This document shows positions 46,601 to 52,600 of a stretch of 64,000 bases of DNA, piece by piece. Positions within the stretch are counted from its first letter, which is position 1, and each line of letters opens with the position of its first letter. Location: contig NZ_JAOCZP010000005.1 in NCBI RefSeq assembly GCF_025336525.1, positions 186,001-250,000 on the forward strand, read 5' to 3'. A program made the translations under genes and the position numbers. The notes below the pieces were generated by a model that had not been told where the DNA came from, made no database searches, and saw only the letters and a program-made list of their open reading frames with translations. The DNA is from Chelativorans salis (GTDB lineage: Bacteria > Pseudomonadota > Alphaproteobacteria > Rhizobiales > Rhizobiaceae).

Positions 46601-49600
46601 GGGAAGATTATCGACGTAAAAACATCAGAACATAATACGGCTGTCCGAAATATTATAAATCTATCTATCCTTATAGCGAGGGTAGAAATTCATCACTTTA
46701 ATAAGGATAATTCACAAAAAAGTGTTTTATCGATTGCTCCAATTTTGCCATTCAACAACTTTAGCAAACTAACTCTTTCTTTGCACTTTATCATTAATCT
46801 ACGAAGAGATTCGAAAGAAAATAGTCAAAATATAGTTTTAAGAGACGCTGATCATTATTACACGCAATTCCTGCAGAACTGGCAGAATCAATTTCCGCCT
46901 CGACGGTTTATGTCTTATTTATCCGATTTGGCTGCTCTGCATTATGACAAAATGAAAGTAAGACAAAAGAAGAAAGAACTGAGGGGCGAAGAAATCGATT
47001 ACCGGCTAGAAGAGTCTGACTACTCGGCGGCTCCTCCGGGCGGAAGAAGCTGGGCGCATCTGGGCGCGCGGCATTACCGGCGTTATGCCGGGATTATGGA
47101 GGATCGTGATGGCCTGCCCCTTCTTTTGGTGACGGAACTACCAAGAAGCATCCAGCCGAAAGACACGTCGGCCGAGTCTTATAGTCCGACCTCGTGGACC
47201 CAAGACAGTTTGAACGAGTTTACGGACACGTTGCTCCACATATTGCCCGATCTTTACTCGACAGTCCTACCGCATTTCTCTGAAGGCCGGTTCTCCCTTG
47301 CGGGCCTACCGAACATCAATTTGAAAGCTCCTGAGAGTTGGAAAGCCACTGTCCGCACGCATGGCAAAAACATTGTCGACCCCGACAAGGACAATGCCTT
47401 CACCGTGTATGACAAGCGCACTGGCGAGGCGAAGGCGATCTACGTCAAGAGCACGGCATCAGCCGACGATGTGGCACATGAAATCCTGCATGCCCTTATC
47501 GCCCCCGAACTCAGAAATCTGCTTACCGGGCTGGAGCTAAAACACGGCTCCAACATGCATGAGTCCATGATCGAAGGCCTGACCCGGCGGCTGCGGTCGC
47601 GTTATCCGGGCCTTTTCGGGCCGGACAAGAACCGGGGCTACGCCGAGGAAGTCCGCGCCTTTGAAAAGGTGATCGAGCACATCGATACCAAACGGGGAGC
47701 GAAGCACCATATCGGGTCAGACGCAGAACAGGTCATTTGGGGTGCCCTTTTTGGCGACCTCATGTGTCGCGGCATTGTCCTCGAAAGCATTGATGAGGCA
47801 GTCAAACCGTCGGAGACCGACGTCGCGAAAGAAAATCCCAATGCCTTGCGGGTCGCGGCTCGCTCCGGGGAACCTAGTGGAGACCAAGAGCAGACTGGGG
47901 CCATCGGAGATCCGTCATCTCGAGACATCTCATTTGACGATTGGAACGGCTCGATTGAGGGTAAGACACCGGACCTGTCGTTCCGCGATGGCGATTTCAA
48001 CCTGTTCGTTGAAGAACTCATTTATAGCCCTGCGGGCAGCAAGCTCCGTGCACTGGGTGCTGATCTGGATACTCTCGCATACAACCTACGGGTGGTGTTT
48101 AGCCAATCTCCGACACTTCAGCAGCTATGGAACAAAGCGATCCTGCGCGGCGGCGTGGAGATCGTCCTACCCGGAGCCATGACGCTTTACCGGCGCGACA
48201 CAAAGCAAATTATTTTCGAGTTGGACCGACTGTTGTGGCCAGTTGAATTTGCACTCGTGCTGGGACACGAGCTGCGCCACGCAATCAATCACTCCCTTAT
48301 CAAGATTGATCTTCCAGGGTCGGCCTCCAATCCAATTCTGCCCTTGCTCAACCGTTGGGATGAGCAGGGAGGTCCTCGCACTGCCGAGATTATCGCTCAT
48401 GGCACTGAAGCTGGGCTGCTAGAAGAGGCGTACGCGACACTTGCTGGCGATCTGGCGGTGCGCGACGATCTGGTTCGTGCTGGGATAACCATTCCTCCCA
48501 AGATCGACGAGTATTATATCGAACACGGGATGCTCCGAACTCGCGAACAATATTGCAATGGAGAGTTGAACTGGCTAGAGGCAACCCAACAACTCAGAGA
48601 GACTGTAGCGCAGAGAATCCCCTCGGGTGCAAAGTCAACCTACAGAGAGCATTTTGCAGCCGGGGTGGAGGAGATTTGGCGCAATATCAGCGAAGGCAAT
48701 GGTGGACGGCCGACTGGCTGGCAAACCTCGTTTAGAGCATGGGATCGGCCGTGGTCTGCCGAAGAGGCTTCTCAATATATCGAAAAGACTGCAGATGACG
48801 TTCGGGCGGGGCTTGAGCTTCCCGAGGAGCAGCGTTTTGGCTCCGGCTTTGTCAAGCCCGTCGACACTGAGGAGTGGGCGCAGCAGCCACATGCCGAGGG
48901 GCGGCATGCCTATGCCTACAGCCGGTTCGACAACGGAAAGCCGCGCGGTATTATAGCGGAGATTGCCCCTCCTGGAACGGAAACCCCCGTTGACAGCGGC
49001 GATCTGGTCCATTCGCTGGTGGACGCCTCCGCCCATGACGAGTTTCGCCATAGGGCGGTGAGTCTCCATCCCAATTTCTACAAGGCCGCACTCGAATGGA
49101 TCACAACCCGTATCAGCGGCCAAACCGGTTACTGCCACGATAGCACCGTGTTTATCGACGGGGTGATCGAGGCGGCGGTTAAGATGCATGCCGAAACTCA
49201 TGATCTTGGTGACCTTAGCGATTTTCCGAGGGTGGCCAACATCCTCAAGCAGGAAATCGAGCGCCAGTTGATCCGCGCCTTTGCGCATGGCGAGTTAGAG
49301 ACATGGGAGATGTTCAAACAGGCGGCGCAGAACGTGGGAATGCGCGACCTTGCCCTCAGCGACGCGGCGTATATTCGCCTCCAAATGCTGGATTTATTTA
49401 TCAAAACGACACTCGGCGAAAAGCGTCATTATAGTTTAAGTACACCCGTCGTTTACCCGTATTCCGTGAAAGCTTTTTACGATGAATTCGGTTCTGTCGA
49501 CAAATTTTTGCGAAAAATCGAGGGAGAGCGTCAATCTCTCATCGCCGTAGATGTGCCCGGAAGCGACAATGCACACGCTCCCACGGGAGGAAATGATGAG

Positions 49601-52600
49601 GCAAGACAGGCATTGCGGTGGGAGCCATACAATCCAATGTTTGAGAATGCTTATATCTCGCAGATTTATGGCTTCAGGCAATATTTTAGAATTCCGAAAG
49701 AATTTGATGAAGATCTGAAACAGCACGGGCGTTATTTTCGAGCGCAACTGGGAGTGAGAGTGCCCTTCCATGATAAATTGAAAGGGTGGCAGCCTGGCAA
49801 TCCCATTGTACTGGACATCTTCAGTTCCAATGGGCAGGACAGACTCTTGGCGCAGGAGGTGGCCGATAAGGCCGGCGTAGAGGTTATCTTTCCCAAGGAG
49901 GACGATCCGTCACAGTGGGAGATGGTGGAGCCATCTTCCCAGCACATATCCGATGTTCCCGCGCCGAGGCCCGATGGTACGCCCCCGCAGTCGGATAATG
50001 GCCCCCGAGATCTGTCGGCCGCCGCTGCCCCGGCAGAGTGGCCATCGAATAAGCCAAACATCCCTGCGATATTCCGCAACCTACAAACATGGCAGGCTTC
50101 CAAGAAGCGGCCAACCCCGTCGGAACTGCTTAAAAACTATGCCTCTCCCGTCACGGTAGATCTGCTGGGCGGACAGGTCCCGCAAGCGGAGGAGATTGCC
50201 GCCGAAAGTATGGTGGCGGGGCTGGTCGACCCGCAGTTCCGTAGTGCGTTGGCCGAGCATATCCGATCACAGGGAAAGGTTACCTTTGCCGACTTCTGGG
50301 AACTCACCCTCTACACAGGGACCGACGGTGAAGGGGGGTATTACAACTCAGGCACTGTCGCTATCGGTGGCGACACATCCGATCACTTCCGCACCGCGCC
50401 GGAGGTGTCCCCGGCGTTCGGTTATACGCTTGGCAGCGCTCTTGCCGAAATGTACGAGGCAATGGGAGCCTCGGATCGCTTCACCATCGTCGAGCAGGGA
50501 GCCGGAAACGGCACTCTCGCTCGCGACATTATCGATATGCTTCGGGTTGAACACCCGGAAATTTATCGCGTTCTGAACTATGTGATTGTCGAGCGCAGCC
50601 AGGCGCTGATCACACGTCAGCGGGCGAAATTGGAAGGCGAAAATCGGGTTAGCTGGGCGGACGCCCTGCCCAGGAATCTGCAAGGCGTAATTCTTTCCAG
50701 CGAACTGGTCGACGAGTTTCCTGTACATCGCGCCGTCCGGCACCCAGACGGGCGTATCGAAGAGATTTATGTCACGGTCGATGACAACGATCGGTTTATT
50801 GAGAAACGGGGCGAGCCAAGCCCGGAACTGAACGCGGCGCTCCGGGAACTGGCTGCGCGGCAGCTGCTAAACCCACCGGACACTCAGCAAGAGCAGGACT
50901 TGACCGTCAGCGCAAAAGCAATCGCCTGGATGAAGGAGCTTGATGGCGCGCTCACCAAAGGCTTTGTCCTTACGATCGACTACGGTAAGCCGGGAGATAT
51001 GTGGCGAAAGCCTTATTCCTTTTATAGAAAAGCGCGGCCGGTCGAGTGGGCATACCGTTACCCGGGCGCAATCGACATTACCGCGAAGGTCGATCCGAAG
51101 GTTCTTTCACAACTCGGAGAACAGATTGGATTGCAGCCGGCCCGCTCGATCGGTACGCCGGACAAGGGTTTCGAGTCCCAGGAAGACTTCCTCCGAAGGC
51201 ATGGTCTCGGAGCCAAGATAAATGCTGCATCTGGCGCTGAGCGGATTAACCTTATGTCCCTTTGTGCACATTTCCCCTCATTCTTCGCGCTGACACAGGA
51301 AAAAAATATACCTCCGGTGGAAGCCGGGCAGGTGGACCCGGGTAAGGGAGAACACCCGCAGCCCGCCGAAGACGAGACCGATGCTTCAACGCCGAAGCCC
51401 GGCGACAGCACGCTGCCTGCCACCAATCCTCGTCCTCTGAAATCACTGACACCCGGGGAACTCGCAGCACTCACGCCCGAGGAAATCGATACCCTCACTC
51501 GCGACGATCTGCTTTTGCTCTCCGATGAGCAGTTGCAGGCGCTTCTGCCTGAGAAGTCAGGCAAGCTGAAGCGGGTTCTGGTCGCCGACCCGGAGAGAAG
51601 CGATAAGCTGGTCGTCGCGTTAATCGACAAAAGGTTGCCTTTTCTGCAGGATCCAGAGCACGTCCCGGACCCTCGTATTATCGACGCGAAATATATCCGC
51701 CCGTCCGACAAGCCATCGTTGCAGGAAAATTGGAAGAAGGGACCGTGGCTGGATTTGCATCGCAATTCCGACGGAACCTATATGCTCATGCCGGTGATGG
51801 GCGGCGGCGCGCCGACCCCTGCGGAAAGCCTCGCCGGAAAGGACTTCAATCTTCAGGACCTGAAGGACGACCAACAGCAACAGTTCTATAATCTCCTCAA
51901 TTCACCCGAGGACATGGCGCAAGCGGTCAGGGCAGCGGATCGGGCCAACGGGACGCAGCGTGAGCCCGGTTTTTATTCCGACCTGGAGAATCGGTTCTAC
52001 CAAGAGGTCGGCGCCTCGGACGCCGTGCGTGAACTCAGATTGGCAAACCTGCTGCAAACGGGCGGAGAGACCGCAGCGATCCAGAACCTGAGCGCGGATG
52101 ATGTGGCGAACCTGTTGGCCGACGACTGGCAGGATTTCAGCGATGCGGGATTGCAGGCGCTCAATGCTTGGCAGATCGGAGCCATTCCGGAAGAGTTTAT
52201 AGGGTTTATCGATGTCGGCGCGTGCACACCCTGGCAGATATCACAATTTACGGCGGAGCAGGTGGGCAATATCCCGCCGGAGCAGATGGCGACCCTCAGC
52301 GGGGATCACTTGGGGGCGTTCACCGTCGGGCACGTGAAGACGCTCAATGCTCAGCAGGTCGGAGCAATCCCGACCGAGCACATCCGGTATCTGGACGTAG
52401 CCAGTCTGAAGGAAGAGCAGATCCCGTGTCTCACGGGCGAGCAGGTGGCGGAGCTTCTAATCGGGCAGTTAAGAGGTTTGAGAGACACCGGCCTCCAGAC
52501 GGAGCTCATCGAGAGCCAGCTGGCCGCGATCCCGGCCAAGCGCATCTGGTATCTGGACGTGGCCAGTCTGAAGGAAGAGCAGATCCCGTGGCTCACGGAT

